A stretch of DNA of 64,000 bases from CBDDEC01 sp965226785 (lineage in GTDB: Bacteria > Chloroflexota > Dehalococcoidia > UBA2979): the NCBI GenBank assembly GCA_965226785.1, contig CBDDEC010000002.1, positions 248,001-312,000 on the forward strand, in the 5' to 3' direction. A model generated the notes under the pieces. The model worked only from the letters and a program-made list of their open reading frames with translations. It made no database searches and was not told where the DNA came from. This document shows, piece by piece, positions 35,106 to 46,113 of this stretch (positions are counted from its first letter, which is position 1; every line of letters begins with the position of its first letter). The position numbers were made by a program, and so were the translations under genes.

Positions 35106-36280
35106 GGCGCCACCCCCACCCTGGCCTCCGTCTTGTACGGATTGATCTGCTCGTACGAGCCGCCCACGATCGGAATCGCGTTGACGCCCAGCCACTGCTC
35201 GAGCACGGTGGAGTAGACGCTGCGGAAGTCGATCGTGTGCTTCAGGTCTTCGCCGTAGAGCCAGTCCTTCTGCTCGAGCGACGGGTACTCGCCGTAGAGA
35301 CCGCCCTCGACGCCGTCGCCGATGAGGTAGCAGCCGCCGCCGGAACCATGGTCGGTGCCCGACCCGTTGTCGCGGATGCGTCGCCCGAACTCGGTGAAGA
35401 CCAGGATCGTGACCTCTTCGGAGGCCTCGTGATTCCGCAGGTCCTGCAAGAAATCGGTGATCGCCTCTGTCAGCTCCGTGAGCAGCTTCGGCAGTAGCTG
35501 GCCCTCCATCGAGTGGTGGTCGTAGCCGAGGTGCTGCGTATAGAAGATGCGCGTGCCGAGACCGGCGGTGTGCACGCGGGCGACATCGCGTAGCGCCTTC
35601 GCGATCGGGTTGCTCGCGTACTCCACGTCCGAGGAATACTGCTCGGGTGCTGGCGCTAGCATGTCCGCGCTCTGGAGCACGCTGCGGCCGGTCTGCGCCA
35701 GGTAGTCGTACACGCCGTCGGTGTCGACCTCGGGCGTGTACAAGCGCTTGAAGATGTCGATGTCCTGGTCGCGCTCCTCCTCCAGCTCGACCTCCGTCAT
35801 CAGACCGAACTTGTCGAGGTCGCCGACCGAGGTGACGAGGACGCCCGATCCCGCCAGGGACCTGGGCAGGCCCAGGCCGAAGTTGACCGCCGTGAGCGGA
35901 TTGTCCGAGTTGGGATCGAACTCACGCACGACCTTCGCGAGCCAGCCTTCGGTGGCGATCTTTTCGGACTCGCAGGTCTGCCAGATGTCCGTCGCGCGGA
36001 AGTGGGAGCGGTCCGAGCCGGGTCCGCCGAGGTGTTCCCAACCCACACCTTGTACGACGGCCACGTCGCCCGCGTCGTAGAGCTCCTTGAGCGCCTTCGC
36101 CGCCGGGTGCCAGGCCAGTTCGTCGTCGAGCGGCAGCGCGTCCTCGACGGGGACGCTCACCGCCGGCCGGGCGTCGCGGATGATCCCGCTCTGATAAGGG
36201 ATCAGGGTGTTCATGAAGTCCAGCCCGCCAGCGAGCTGGATCACCACCAGCACTGGTGGTTTCTGCAGGGTGGTCGTCAT
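35102..36280 (-). CDS. DUF1501 family protein
   Basis: The protein has 392 residues from ATG 36280. The family motifs are VLVVIQLAGGLDFMNTLIPY, VVQGVGWEHLGGPGSDRSHF, ATDIWQTCESE, HTAGLGTRIFYTQHLGYDHH, LVFTEFGRRIRDNGSGTDHG and LGVNAIPIVGG. The fold is related to alkaline phosphatase/sulfatase, with conserved Asp/His sites here (DHGSGG). Many members carry a Tat signal; this one lacks it and starts directly with the core. DUF1501 and DUF1800 proteins are almost always paired and are thought to be exported or surface proteins of unknown function. It is 11 bp downstream of DUF1800 and overlaps the NHL gene. Confidence 0.9.
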   Translation of the reverse strand: MTTTLQKPPVLVVIQLAGGLDFMNTLIPYQSGIIRDARPAVSVPVEDALPLDDELAWHPAAKALKELYDAGDVAVVQGVGWEHLGGPGSDRSHFRATDIWQTCESEKIATEGWLAKVVREFDPNSDNPLTAVNFGLGLPRSLAGSGVLVTSVGDLDKFGLMTEVELEEERDQDIDIFKRLYTPEVDTDGVYDYLAQTGRSVLQSADMLAPAPEQYSSDVEYASNPIAKALRDVARVHTAGLGTRIFYTQHLGYDHHSMEGQLLPKLLTELTEAITDFLQDLRNHEASEEVTILVFTEFGRRIRDNGSGTDHGSGGGCYLIGDGVEGGLYGEYPSLEQKDWLYGEDLKHTIDFRSVYSTVLEQWLGVNAIPIVGGSYEQINPYKTEARVGVAP

Positions 36281-36291
36281 CCTTGCCCTCC

Positions 36292-37689
36292 CTAGGCGAA
36301 CTGGTACTCGGGCGCCGACACGATCAGCTGCAGCATGCGCCCGATGCGGACCGCGGCCTCCTCGCCCGCCCCGTTTTCGAAGGAGAGGCCGCCCTCCTCC
36401 TCGGCAAACTCCACGAGCGTCGCTCGGGAGTGCTCGCTGAACTCCAGTGGACCGCAGAAGTCGAGGCAGCGATCGACGAATTCGTTCGGCGTGGCATCAC
36501 CAGCAGCGGCGACGCGATCCACGATCGCCGCGACGCCGGGCTGCGAGATGTCCGTGACGTTCTGGACCGCGAAGTTCACGCGCTCGGTGAGCGTGCCGGA
36601 GTCGAGCCACTCTTGACCGGTGTGCCAGCCCTCGACAGACGCCGGGTTCATCAGGGTTTGTCCCATCAGTGCCGCCGCCGGCGAGAGCTTGGTCACCGAG
36701 AGGTCAGGGAACCGCGAGGCTCCGGCGAGTTTGATCACGCCACCGACGAACTCGGCCGGGCTCTTGACACGCTGGAACCGCGCCTCTTTGAAGAAGTCGG
36801 AGTTGAGCAGCGTCCGCACTACCTCGCGGACGTCACCGTCGGTTTCGAGGAACCTCGCGGCGAGCGTGTCGATCGCAGCCGGGTCCAGCGGGGGTGTCTC
36901 GCTCCACGAGGGCACCGGCGGCTCGTCGGCGACGAAGAAGTTGTAGAGATGCCTGGCGATGAAGCGGGCGCAGGCCTCCTCCTTCACCAGGATCTCGATC
37001 ACGTCCTCGCCATCGACCACCGTCTGGCCCAGGAACGTCTTCTCCTCCATGTCGTGATCCTGCGTGTCGAAGGTAAAGACCGGGATCACGTCGCTGTAGG
37101 GTTGGCGCGGCCAGGGCTGCTGGAATGTCCAACCGGTGAACGCTCGCGCCACCGCCTTGACGTCGTCCTCGGTGTAGTTGCCGATGCCGAGCGAGAACAG
37201 CTCAAGCAGTTCACGCCCGTAGTTTTCGTTGATCGCCTCGGCATGGTTCTCCGAGTTGTCGAGCCAATCGATCATCGCTGGATCGCGCGAGAGGTCGAGC
37301 AGGATCTGTCGCATGCTGCCGAGCCCGTTTTCACGGAAGCGGGCGATCTGCGCCGCCATTGCCCGGCCGTGCGCGCTCTTGTGGTAAGCCGTGGCGAAGA
37401 CCTGGTGCCAGAACAGCGCCATCTTCTCGCGCAGCGGGCGAGGGCCATTCACCATGTTGTAGATCCAGCGGGACCCCGGGGCCGCCATGGTCTCGGTGGC
37501 GAGCGACCCCGCGGGGAGGATGCGGTCAAGCACATCCTGGTCGGGGTCGGTGAGCCCGTCGGTGTGGAGGAGGTCCTCGACGACGTCCTCGTAGAGTCGC
37601 TCGACGAGCTGTTCGAGCTCGTCCCGAGTCGCGCCCACGCCAACACGGCGCATCAAGTGCGCCATCAATCCGATCTGGTTGTCCGTCAT
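36292..37689 (-). CDS. DUF1800 family protein
   Basis: The protein has 465 residues from ATG 37689, behind a GGGGGGTGG purine run (ATG 37755 would add 22 residues but has no ribosome site). The family pattern is HLMRRVGVGATRDELEQLVE, PLREKMALFWHQVFATA, LLDLSRDPAMIDWLDN, NENYGRELLELFSLGIGNYT, EDDVKAVARAFTGW, DHDMEEKTFLGQTV and LMGQTLMNPASVEGW. It is full length for the family. It is the first gene of the three-gene operon with DUF1501 and the NHL propeller, and is probably part of a cell-surface complex. Confidence 0.9.
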   Translation of the reverse strand: MTDNQIGLMAHLMRRVGVGATRDELEQLVERLYEDVVEDLLHTDGLTDPDQDVLDRILPAGSLATETMAAPGSRWIYNMVNGPRPLREKMALFWHQVFATAYHKSAHGRAMAAQIARFRENGLGSMRQILLDLSRDPAMIDWLDNSENHAEAINENYGRELLELFSLGIGNYTEDDVKAVARAFTGWTFQQPWPRQPYSDVIPVFTFDTQDHDMEEKTFLGQTVVDGEDVIEILVKEEACARFIARHLYNFFVADEPPVPSWSETPPLDPAAIDTLAARFLETDGDVREVVRTLLNSDFFKEARFQRVKSPAEFVGGVIKLAGASRFPDLSVTKLSPAAALMGQTLMNPASVEGWHTGQEWLDSGTLTERVNFAVQNVTDISQPGVAAIVDRVAAAGDATPNEFVDRCLDFCGPLEFSEHSRATLVEFAEEEGGLSFENGAGEEAAVRIGRMLQLIVSAPEYQFA

Positions 37690-38202
37690 GGCGCCCACCC
37701 CCCAAGCTCCCCGCCGCTGGGCGAGTCGTCTGGCAGCGTCAGCGATTGCTGTCATTTATACCACAGCCGTAATTCAGACTCGGATCTCGACGTCGTGGCA
37801 CGGCCGCCAGCGTGCTGTCGCAGGGCTGAGGACGACGAGCCAAGCGCGCGGTACGCGAGGGGAAACGAACGTCGACGCTGACGCGCGCGACGGCCGGGGA
37901 GCTGCGGATCACCTCGCGCTCACGGGGGGAGAGGAGGCCGGCCTCATGGTCTCCAGGACAACCTGCGCGTTAGCCGCGCCCTGTACGGTACCTGCCGAGC
38001 GAGCCTCCGCGATGGCGGGTAGGTCTTCGCGGTGCGGTTACGGTGCGACGAGGGGTCTCGGCTGCCGCGGCTCCGATCCGGCAGTCACTGGAGCGAGCCG
38101 ACTGGGCCGGCTTTACTCATCGCCGAGGGGCTAGGCGTGGCGGGACTCGGCCGGAAATTCTATACTCGCCGAGCCCCGGACGAAAACGTACGAAGTCGTC
38201 GC
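37690..38202. other. Region between divergent units, no recognised gene
   Basis: Upstream of the DUF1800 gene, an AT-richer stretch (near 37750-37790) could hold its promoter, but no clear -35/-10 pair was found. The remaining bases show no start with coding-like composition. Confidence 0.35.
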
Positions 38203-39027
38203 GTGGAGCGTGATTCATCGCCACGAACACTCGCCCGACGGCACCCGGGGCCCGGAAGAGGCCCCCTCCCGGGATTGCGTGTGCTCGACCTCACGCGTTA
38301 CATCGCGAGCCCTTACTGTACGAAGCTGTTCGCCGACTACGGCGGCGATGTGATCAAGATCGAACAACAGGGCTCGGGAGACCCGATCCGGCACGTCCCG
38401 CCCTTCTACGATGACGTACCGGACGCGGAGGCTAGCCTCCACTTTCTCTACCTGAACACCAACAAGCGGAGTATCACGCTCGACTTGAAAAGCGAGCGCG
38501 GGCAGCAGCTCTTCCTGGAGCTCGCCCGCACCGCGGACCTCGTCGTAGAGAACTTTCGTCCAGGTGTGCTCGATCGCCTCGGAATCGGCTGGGAGACGCT
38601 CCAGGATGTGAACCCCCCGTCTCGTCCTCGCCTCGATCTCGAATTTCGGGCAGACGGGTCCGTACCGAGATCTTCCCGCGAGCGAGCGTTCTACGAGATG
38701 GTGGACCACGCCGAGGGCACCGGAGTCGGGCGCCGTCCGGTCATCGGACGGGGATATCGACTCAGTAGAACGCCGCCACGGATCGATCGCCCGGCACTGC
38801 CGCTCGGTGAAGCAAACGAGTACGTGTTCAAGGAGCTACTGGGGATGTCGGACGAGCGGTTCGATCAGCTCAGCGCCGATGCGATTATCGGTCGCCTGGA
38901 GCCCCTCGATGAGCCCGAGACAGGGATGTCCGTGGAGGATCTGCTGCGATTGGGCACCCTGAGGATCCACGACGCTGATTACCGCAAGCGGCTTGGCCTT
39001 GAGCGAGAAGAAGGCCTACCCGACTAG
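38203..39027 (+). pseudogene. CaiB/BaiF CoA-transferase with compensating frameshifts and internal deletion
   Basis: The frame is open for 274 codons from GTG 38203: LPGLRVLDLTRYIASPYCTK, IKIEQQGSGDPIRHVP, LYLNTNKRSITLDLKSERGQ and VVENFRPGVLDRLGI. At the C-run near 38620 one extra base shifts the frame: the family sequence LVLASISNFGQTGPYRDLPA is readable in the next frame, and a second shift near 38690 restores it. It then jumps from YEMVDHAEGTG to the C-terminal GEANEYVFKELLGMSDERFD, missing about 200 residues. It is inactive. Confidence 0.75.
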
Positions 39028-39379
39028 CGTTTCCCCTCCGCTGCGGGGTCATCAATCCTCGAACCGATCGCGGCGCCGTCGGGGATCGAGTGGCGTGCCG
39101 GATCATCCGTCAGCGCCCCGCGCGTGAGATCGACGGGCCAACAGCGGCCTGCGGCGATCTCCGCCATGAGCTCGCGTTCATCGCGGATGTCGCGTTCAAA
39201 GTACGTCGCGGCTTCCCGATGTCGGATGCCTGGTGCGAGTCCGTTCCTGCGGTGCCGGGCAGGTTCAGACGTACGGCGAGCTGCTCTGAGAACCAGTTCT
39301 CGCGAGCGCTGCCGTGACCGTTGATCACCTCGACCGCCTCGACCAGTCGGTACGCTAGTATCCGCGAGAACGTTGCCAA
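39024..39379 (-). pseudogene. PHP-family metal-dependent phosphoesterase, C-terminal fragment
   Basis: The minus strand reads YRLVEAVEVINGHGSARENW, then LPGTAGTDSHQASDIG; after a frameshift near 39215 it continues TYFERDIRDERELMAEIAAG. The E(V/A)-NGH...A...GTAGxDxHxxxDIG motif is the C-terminal metal site of PHP phosphoesterases. The N-terminal HxH part is missing. Its stop overlaps the stop of the CoA-transferase remnant. Confidence 0.65.
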
Positions 39380-39536
39380 CTCAAACAGACCCAGTGCCTG
39401 GAAGACGCCAGGCCCGATGGCGCGACGCGGCAGGAAAGGCGATGCATCCGAAGCGATCGGAAGATCGCTTACGCAGGACGGTCAGAGGTTCGCCGGCGCG
39501 GCGTGCCCCTGACTGAGAAGGAAAGGAGGGTCAATC

Positions 39537-41084
39537 ATGGTCTGGCAGCCAGAGATCGACGAAATCAACCATCGACGCAAGCTTGCTGAACAGATGGGCG
39601 GTCCGGAGGGGATCGAACGGCAACATGCACAAGGCAAGCTGACCGTCCGCGAGCGCATCGCGGCGTTAGCTGATCCCGGATCGTTCCAGGAGGTAGGCGC
39701 TCTCGTTGGTTTTGCCACCTACGATGATCATGAACTGGTGGACTTTAGGCCATCGAACTCAGTGATGGGAGTCTGCACCTTAGACGGGCGTAAAGCGTTC
39801 GTCAGTGGCGGTGACTTCACGATCCGGGGCGGTTCGTCAGATGGAGGCACCGGAAAGTCAGCGTACGACGCCGAGGAGCAGGCCCTGGAATGGCGCATGC
39901 CCTACATCCATCTGATTGATTCTGCTGGTGCCAGCGTGAAGGGCCTTGAGACGCTGGGCCGTTCGTACATACCCGGCCGCGATCGGACCGTGACATCGCG
40001 CCTCCTGACTGAGGTACCGGTGGTCGCGGCGGTCATGGGTCCGGCTGCTGGACGTCCGGCCGTAGATGCCTGCCTGTGTCACTTCAATCTCATAGTGAAG
40101 GATACCGGTCAGGTCTTTCCCGGCGGTCCGCCGGTAGTGAAGGCGGCACTAGGCTACGACATCACGAAAGAGGAACTAGGCGGATATCAGGTTCACACCC
40201 AGAGCGGCGTAATCGATAACCTGGCGGAGAACGACGAGGAAGCTCTCAGTATCATCCGGAGCTTCCTCAGCTACATGCCGCAGAATGTGTGGGAGATGCC
40301 ACCTCGTGCAGAGCCTACCGACGACCCTAAGCGGCGTGACGAAGAGCTGTTATCAATTGTACCTCGGGAGAGAAACAAGCCCTACAATCCCTACGATCTT
40401 CTTGATCACGTTCTGGATCGCGATTCGCTCTTTGAGATTGCCCCCTCCTACGGGCCGTCGCGCATCACAGGTCTGGCCCGTGTCAATGGCTATCCGGTTG
40501 GGGTGATGATCAACAATCCGATGAATCGAGGTGGCGCTCTAGATGTGGCGGCTGGTGATAAGGTGATCCGTTTCCTTCTACTGTGTAACACCTTCCACCT
40601 ACCTATCGTGTGCTTCACCGATGAGCCCGGCGTGATGGTCGGCCTCGAATCGGAGAAACAGGGAATTGAACGCGCCGGTGCGAGGTTGCAGTGCGCCATC
40701 TACGAAACCAAAGTGCCCTGGATCACGTTCATCGTTCGTCAGCTCTATGGCGTTGCTGGCGGGCTCCACCTCCGAGCGAAGGACATGCACAAGCGTTATG
40801 CCTGGCCATCGGCGCATTGGGGTTCGATGCACGTCGAAGGCGGGGCTTCAGCAGCCTACCGGCGTGAAATCGAGGCCGCATCTGATCCTGAGGCAAGACG
40901 CGAGGAGATCGAACGTCGCCTGCAGGCAGTCACCTCGCCCTTCCGAGCAGCTGAGGCGTTCGATATCGAGGACATCATCGACCCGCGAGATACACGGCCG
41001 CTGCTCTGTGATTTCATCGAAGCGGCGCAGGACGTGCTAAGGACGCAGCTCGGCCCCAGCGTTGGCCCTAGCTACCGACCCTAG
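39537..41084 (+). CDS. Acyl-CoA carboxylase carboxyltransferase (beta) subunit
   Basis: The protein has 515 residues from ATG 39537 with AGGAGG 7 nt upstream. The family layout is intact: RRKLAEQMGGPEGIERQHAQ, GKLTVRERIAALADPGSFQE, the N-terminal crotonase half with GGSSDGGTGK and IHLIDSAGASVKGLE, the GGPPVVKAALGYDITKEELG biotin/acyl site, and the C-terminal half with GYPVGVMINNPMNRGGALDV, FTDEPGVMVGLESEKQG and the HVEGGASAAYRREI block. It transfers CO2 from carboxybiotin to acetyl-, propionyl- or methylcrotonyl-CoA; the substrate cannot be read. No biotin carboxylase or BCCP gene is adjacent. Its base composition is visibly less GC-rich than its neighbours, hinting at a separate origin. Confidence 0.9.
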   Translation: MVWQPEIDEINHRRKLAEQMGGPEGIERQHAQGKLTVRERIAALADPGSFQEVGALVGFATYDDHELVDFRPSNSVMGVCTLDGRKAFVSGGDFTIRGGSSDGGTGKSAYDAEEQALEWRMPYIHLIDSAGASVKGLETLGRSYIPGRDRTVTSRLLTEVPVVAAVMGPAAGRPAVDACLCHFNLIVKDTGQVFPGGPPVVKAALGYDITKEELGGYQVHTQSGVIDNLAENDEEALSIIRSFLSYMPQNVWEMPPRAEPTDDPKRRDEELLSIVPRERNKPYNPYDLLDHVLDRDSLFEIAPSYGPSRITGLARVNGYPVGVMINNPMNRGGALDVAAGDKVIRFLLLCNTFHLPIVCFTDEPGVMVGLESEKQGIERAGARLQCAIYETKVPWITFIVRQLYGVAGGLHLRAKDMHKRYAWPSAHWGSMHVEGGASAAYRREIEAASDPEARREEIERRLQAVTSPFRAAEAFDIEDIIDPRDTRPLLCDFIEAAQDVLRTQLGPSVGPSYRP

Positions 41085-41182
41085 ATGCGGCGGGCGATCG
41101 ACCCATCCGGCGGAGCGTACCGCCGCAGTAACGCCCCCGAGGAGCGTCGCCGGCGGGGCCGGGCGACCGCGCGGGCCGCTCG

Positions 41183-43612
41183 CTAGAAGATCACCCCGTC
41201 GACGACGAGCGCGTCGAACTCGTCGCGCGAGCGTCCGAGGATCTCGCGCACGACGTACTCGGAGTGCTCGCCGAGCATGGGCGCGCGCGTCAGCTCGCGC
41301 TCGTGGCCGGAGATCCAGATCGGGTCGCGGTCGATCACGATCTCGAGATCGGGGTCACTCGGCTGGCGGACGCGCTGGTAGTGCTCCGCCAACACCGGAT
41401 CGCGTTCGAGCATGTCGCGCAGGTCCTCGACGGGCGCGGCCGCGATGTCCGCGGCCTGCAGTCTCGCCGCCAGCGCCCAGCGGTCCTGCGGCGCAGTCCA
41501 GGCCTCGACAATCGCCTCGAGCGCATCCTCGTTCGCCTTGCGCGCGCCGTGGGTCTCGAAGCGCGGATCGGCCGGGAGGCCCGGTGTGCCGATCAGCGCC
41601 GCGAGGCGCTGCCACTGCTTGTCGCCCTCGACGGCGATGGCGCACCACTCGTCCTCGCCGCGCGCGGGGAAGACGCCGTGGGGGGCGTAGTTGGGGTCGC
41701 GGTTCCCGGGTCGTGGCGGCTGCTGACCGGTGCGGGCGTATTGCATCCAGTCCGCGCCGAGGAGCGAGATCGTCGCGGAGAGCTGAGAGAGGTCGATCTC
41801 GCAGCCCTCCCCCGTGCGCTCGCGACGATAGAGCGCGGCCAGGACCTGCGTCACCATCAGGAACGGCGAGGTGAAGTCGGGGTAGGCGATGCCGATGCTC
41901 CGCGGTGGCCGGCCCTCGAAACCCATGAGGTAGTTGAGCCCCGAGGCCGCAAGCAGGTGGGTGCCATTCGTACGTCGGTCTGACCACGGTCCCCTACCGC
42001 CGGGGCCCGGCATGTGCGCGACGACGATCCGCGGGTTGATCTCGCGCAGCCGTTCGTACGGGAAGCCCATGCGCGCGAGCGCGCCGGCGCGGAAGTTGTC
42101 TGCGACGACGTCGGACACCGCGACGAGGTCCAGCAACAGTTCGCGCCCCTTGTCGGTCGTGAGGTCTATTAGTAGCGAGCGCTTGCCGGTGTTGGCGTCG
42201 TTCAGCTCGCCGGGCAGGTCGGGGTGGAAGCGGAGGCCGGGCAGTGCCTGGTTTCGCAGCGCGTCGAGCCGCGTCTCCGACTCAACCTTGATCACCTCGG
42301 CCCCGAAGTTGGCCAATGTGCGCGTGCCCAGCGGCCCGGCGAGAACCCAGCAAAAGTCGATCACGCGAATGCCCGCGAGCGACTTCGCCCCGAGTTCGCG
42401 CGCCGCCGGTACCGGCCTCGCCGGCGGCCGCGCCGTCGAGAGCTCGTTGAGCAGCGCCTGGTCCGCGCCGAGATCCGGCGCCGGCGCCGGCAGCGCGCCC
42501 AGCGCGAGCCCTTCGACTGGGCTGCGTACGAAGCTCAGATCGGCGTCGAGCGTCTCGTGGTGGACTGGGCGGAACTGCTCGTTCTCGATGTAATGCTCGC
42601 TAGCGGCCATCCCCGCGAAGTCCAGGATCGGCATCGCCGACCCCCCGAGCCGCCAGATCTGCTCGAGGTACTCGTCGCGAGGCATGCTCGCCGCGAGGTC
42701 TCGCGCCGCGTAGTACAGCGGGTGGACGTGGGACCGCCACTGCGCGCGGTCGCGGAAGCGCGAACGTTGCCAATCGTCTGGGTCGACCTCGTGATCGATC
42801 CCTGCCGCCTCCAGCAGCGCGACGAACTCGTGGAGCCGGCGCCCCGGCGCGTTGGCGAACGCCCAACGGCCATCGGCGCAGCGGAAGGCCTCGCCCGTGG
42901 CGGGTCGGCGCGGCACCTCGCCGCGCCAGGTCCAGGTGTTCGGGTTCGACGTCTGCAGCACGGCGAAGCTGACCGCCTCCTGCAGCGATACCTCGACCTC
43001 CGGCGCCGGCTCGCCGTTGCCCCGGGCGCGAGCAAAGAGGGCAATCATCGCCCCGGCCGCGGCCGCTAGGCTCGCCATGCTGTAGCCGGGATGCGCCGGC
43101 CCTCGCGTCGGCGGATCGGCTGCCTCGCCCGTGATGGTGAGCAGACCGCCCGCAGCCGCGGCGATGAGGTCGCTCGAACGCCATCCTGCGCGCTCGCCCG
43201 CGTTCGGGCCGAAGGGGGTGATCGCCACGCGCAGGAGCTCCGGGTTCGCCTCGGCCAGCCGATCGGCCAGGCTCGCCGGTTGCCGCTCGCCGGTGGCCGG
43301 CGCTTCCACGAGCAGCTGCGCCGACCGGGCGAGCGCGTGCAGCGCCTCGGGCGCGACGTCGTCCTCGACGATGACCGAGCGCTTGCCGGCGTCGAGGTAG
43401 AGGTGGCGATACCCACGGTTGGCGCCCGGGCGGTCATCGAGGAACGGTGCGAGCGCGCGGATCCCCGCGCCTGCGGGAGGCTCCAGCATCACCACCTCAG
43501 CGCCGAGGTCGGCGAGAATGCGCGTCGAGAGGGCGCCCGCCCCGCCCGCCAGATCGAGCACGCGCACGCCCTCGAGGGGGAGCGCGGCCACGATGGGAGA
43601 CTGGACCGGCAT
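41183..43612 (-). CDS. Fused tandem CaiB/BaiF CoA-transferase
   Basis: The protein has 809 residues from ATG 43612 (GGAGG 9 nt upstream). Two family III CoA-transferase halves lie in one chain. The first (about 1-400) is diverged: LPLEGVRVLDLAGGAGALST, DLGAEVVMLEPPAGAGIRAL, AGKRSVIVEDD, AAAAGAMIALFARARG. The second (about 420-809) is canonical: AGIRVIDFCWVLAGPLGTRT, NFGAEVIKVESETRLD, NTGKRSLLIDLTTDKGRELL, VVADNFRAGALARMGF and APMLGEHSEYVVREILG. Family III enzymes work as interlocked dimers, so the fusion probably makes a pseudo-dimer. Whether the first half keeps its catalytic Asp needs alignment. Confidence 0.85.
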   Translation of the reverse strand: MPVQSPIVAALPLEGVRVLDLAGGAGALSTRILADLGAEVVMLEPPAGAGIRALAPFLDDRPGANRGYRHLYLDAGKRSVIVEDDVAPEALHALARSAQLLVEAPATGERQPASLADRLAEANPELLRVAITPFGPNAGERAGWRSSDLIAAAAGGLLTITGEAADPPTRGPAHPGYSMASLAAAAGAMIALFARARGNGEPAPEVEVSLQEAVSFAVLQTSNPNTWTWRGEVPRRPATGEAFRCADGRWAFANAPGRRLHEFVALLEAAGIDHEVDPDDWQRSRFRDRAQWRSHVHPLYYAARDLAASMPRDEYLEQIWRLGGSAMPILDFAGMAASEHYIENEQFRPVHHETLDADLSFVRSPVEGLALGALPAPAPDLGADQALLNELSTARPPARPVPAARELGAKSLAGIRVIDFCWVLAGPLGTRTLANFGAEVIKVESETRLDALRNQALPGLRFHPDLPGELNDANTGKRSLLIDLTTDKGRELLLDLVAVSDVVADNFRAGALARMGFPYERLREINPRIVVAHMPGPGGRGPWSDRRTNGTHLLAASGLNYLMGFEGRPPRSIGIAYPDFTSPFLMVTQVLAALYRRERTGEGCEIDLSQLSATISLLGADWMQYARTGQQPPRPGNRDPNYAPHGVFPARGEDEWCAIAVEGDKQWQRLAALIGTPGLPADPRFETHGARKANEDALEAIVEAWTAPQDRWALAARLQAADIAAAPVEDLRDMLERDPVLAEHYQRVRQPSDPDLEIVIDRDPIWISGHERELTRAPMLGEHSEYVVREILGRSRDEFDALVVDGVIF

Positions 43613-43828
43613 CAGTAAGACACCTCCGGGGCGAGGGGCGCGCGGATGGTAACAGGGGCGAGCCGCCGGGCGATCTCGCCTTGACAAATGTAATAAGTAG
43701 GAGTTGGATCCGGTGTTAGAATGTTTCCAGTGTGAGTCGGTTGCTAAACAGCGTCGGCTAAGTGCATGAGTCTACCGGCCTCGCTGACTGACCGGTGCGG
43801 TCACGGCTCATCCCAGAGGGACCCAATC

Positions 43829-45634
<1,806 letters not shown>

Positions 45635-46113
45635 TGCGGCCTCCCGGCGTACGTCGCGTCGGCGCGGGGAGTCGCTCCCCTCGCTGACGCGGGCGATGCT
45701 GGTTCGGCTCGAAGCGGAGCGTGAGCCGGCACTGGTGGCTCCAATGACGGGTGGGGTGCGGAGCGCGATCGTCCTTGGCGCGGGAGTCCGACCCGCGACT
45801 GCCAAATCAGGACCCTTCCTCCTCTCGGCGCGCTCGCTCCCCGCGGGAGCGTCTCGCTCGCTGACGCCGAGGGGACTGGCGAGCATCCGCCGGCGGGCAG
45901 CCGTTGAGAGGGTCCACCCCCCGCCGCTTCCGGCGCACATTCACCTGGCGTTCCAGAGTGGCGCACGAGAGCAGCCTCGCCGGCCCGCGTCGCGTCGGCG
46001 CGGCGAGTCGCTCCCGTCGCTCCCGTCGCTGACGTGGCGATGCTGGTGCGGCTCAGAGCGGAGCACGAGCCGCCCTGCGAGTGCGCCAGTGGAAGAATGC
46101 AGGAGTTGCTCGA
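45635..46113. repeat. Intergenic imperfect direct repeats and hairpins (REP-like)
   Basis: An approximately 80-bp unit at 45647-45729 (GCGTCGGCGCGGGGAGTCGC ... GAAGCGGAGC) recurs imperfectly at 45985-46073. A partial third unit at about 45829-45865 contains CGCTCCCCGCGGGAGCG, a perfect 7-bp stem. GGGGAGTCGCTCCCC at 45667-45681 forms another hairpin. No gene was found. The repeats separate the binding-protein gene from the permease genes. Confidence 0.55.

Noticed and set aside
43681..43828. Promoter for the binding-protein gene from TTGACA at 43681
   Set aside because: No -10 hexamer lies 16-18 bp downstream; TAGAAT at 43717 is 30 bp away, so the pair is not convincing.
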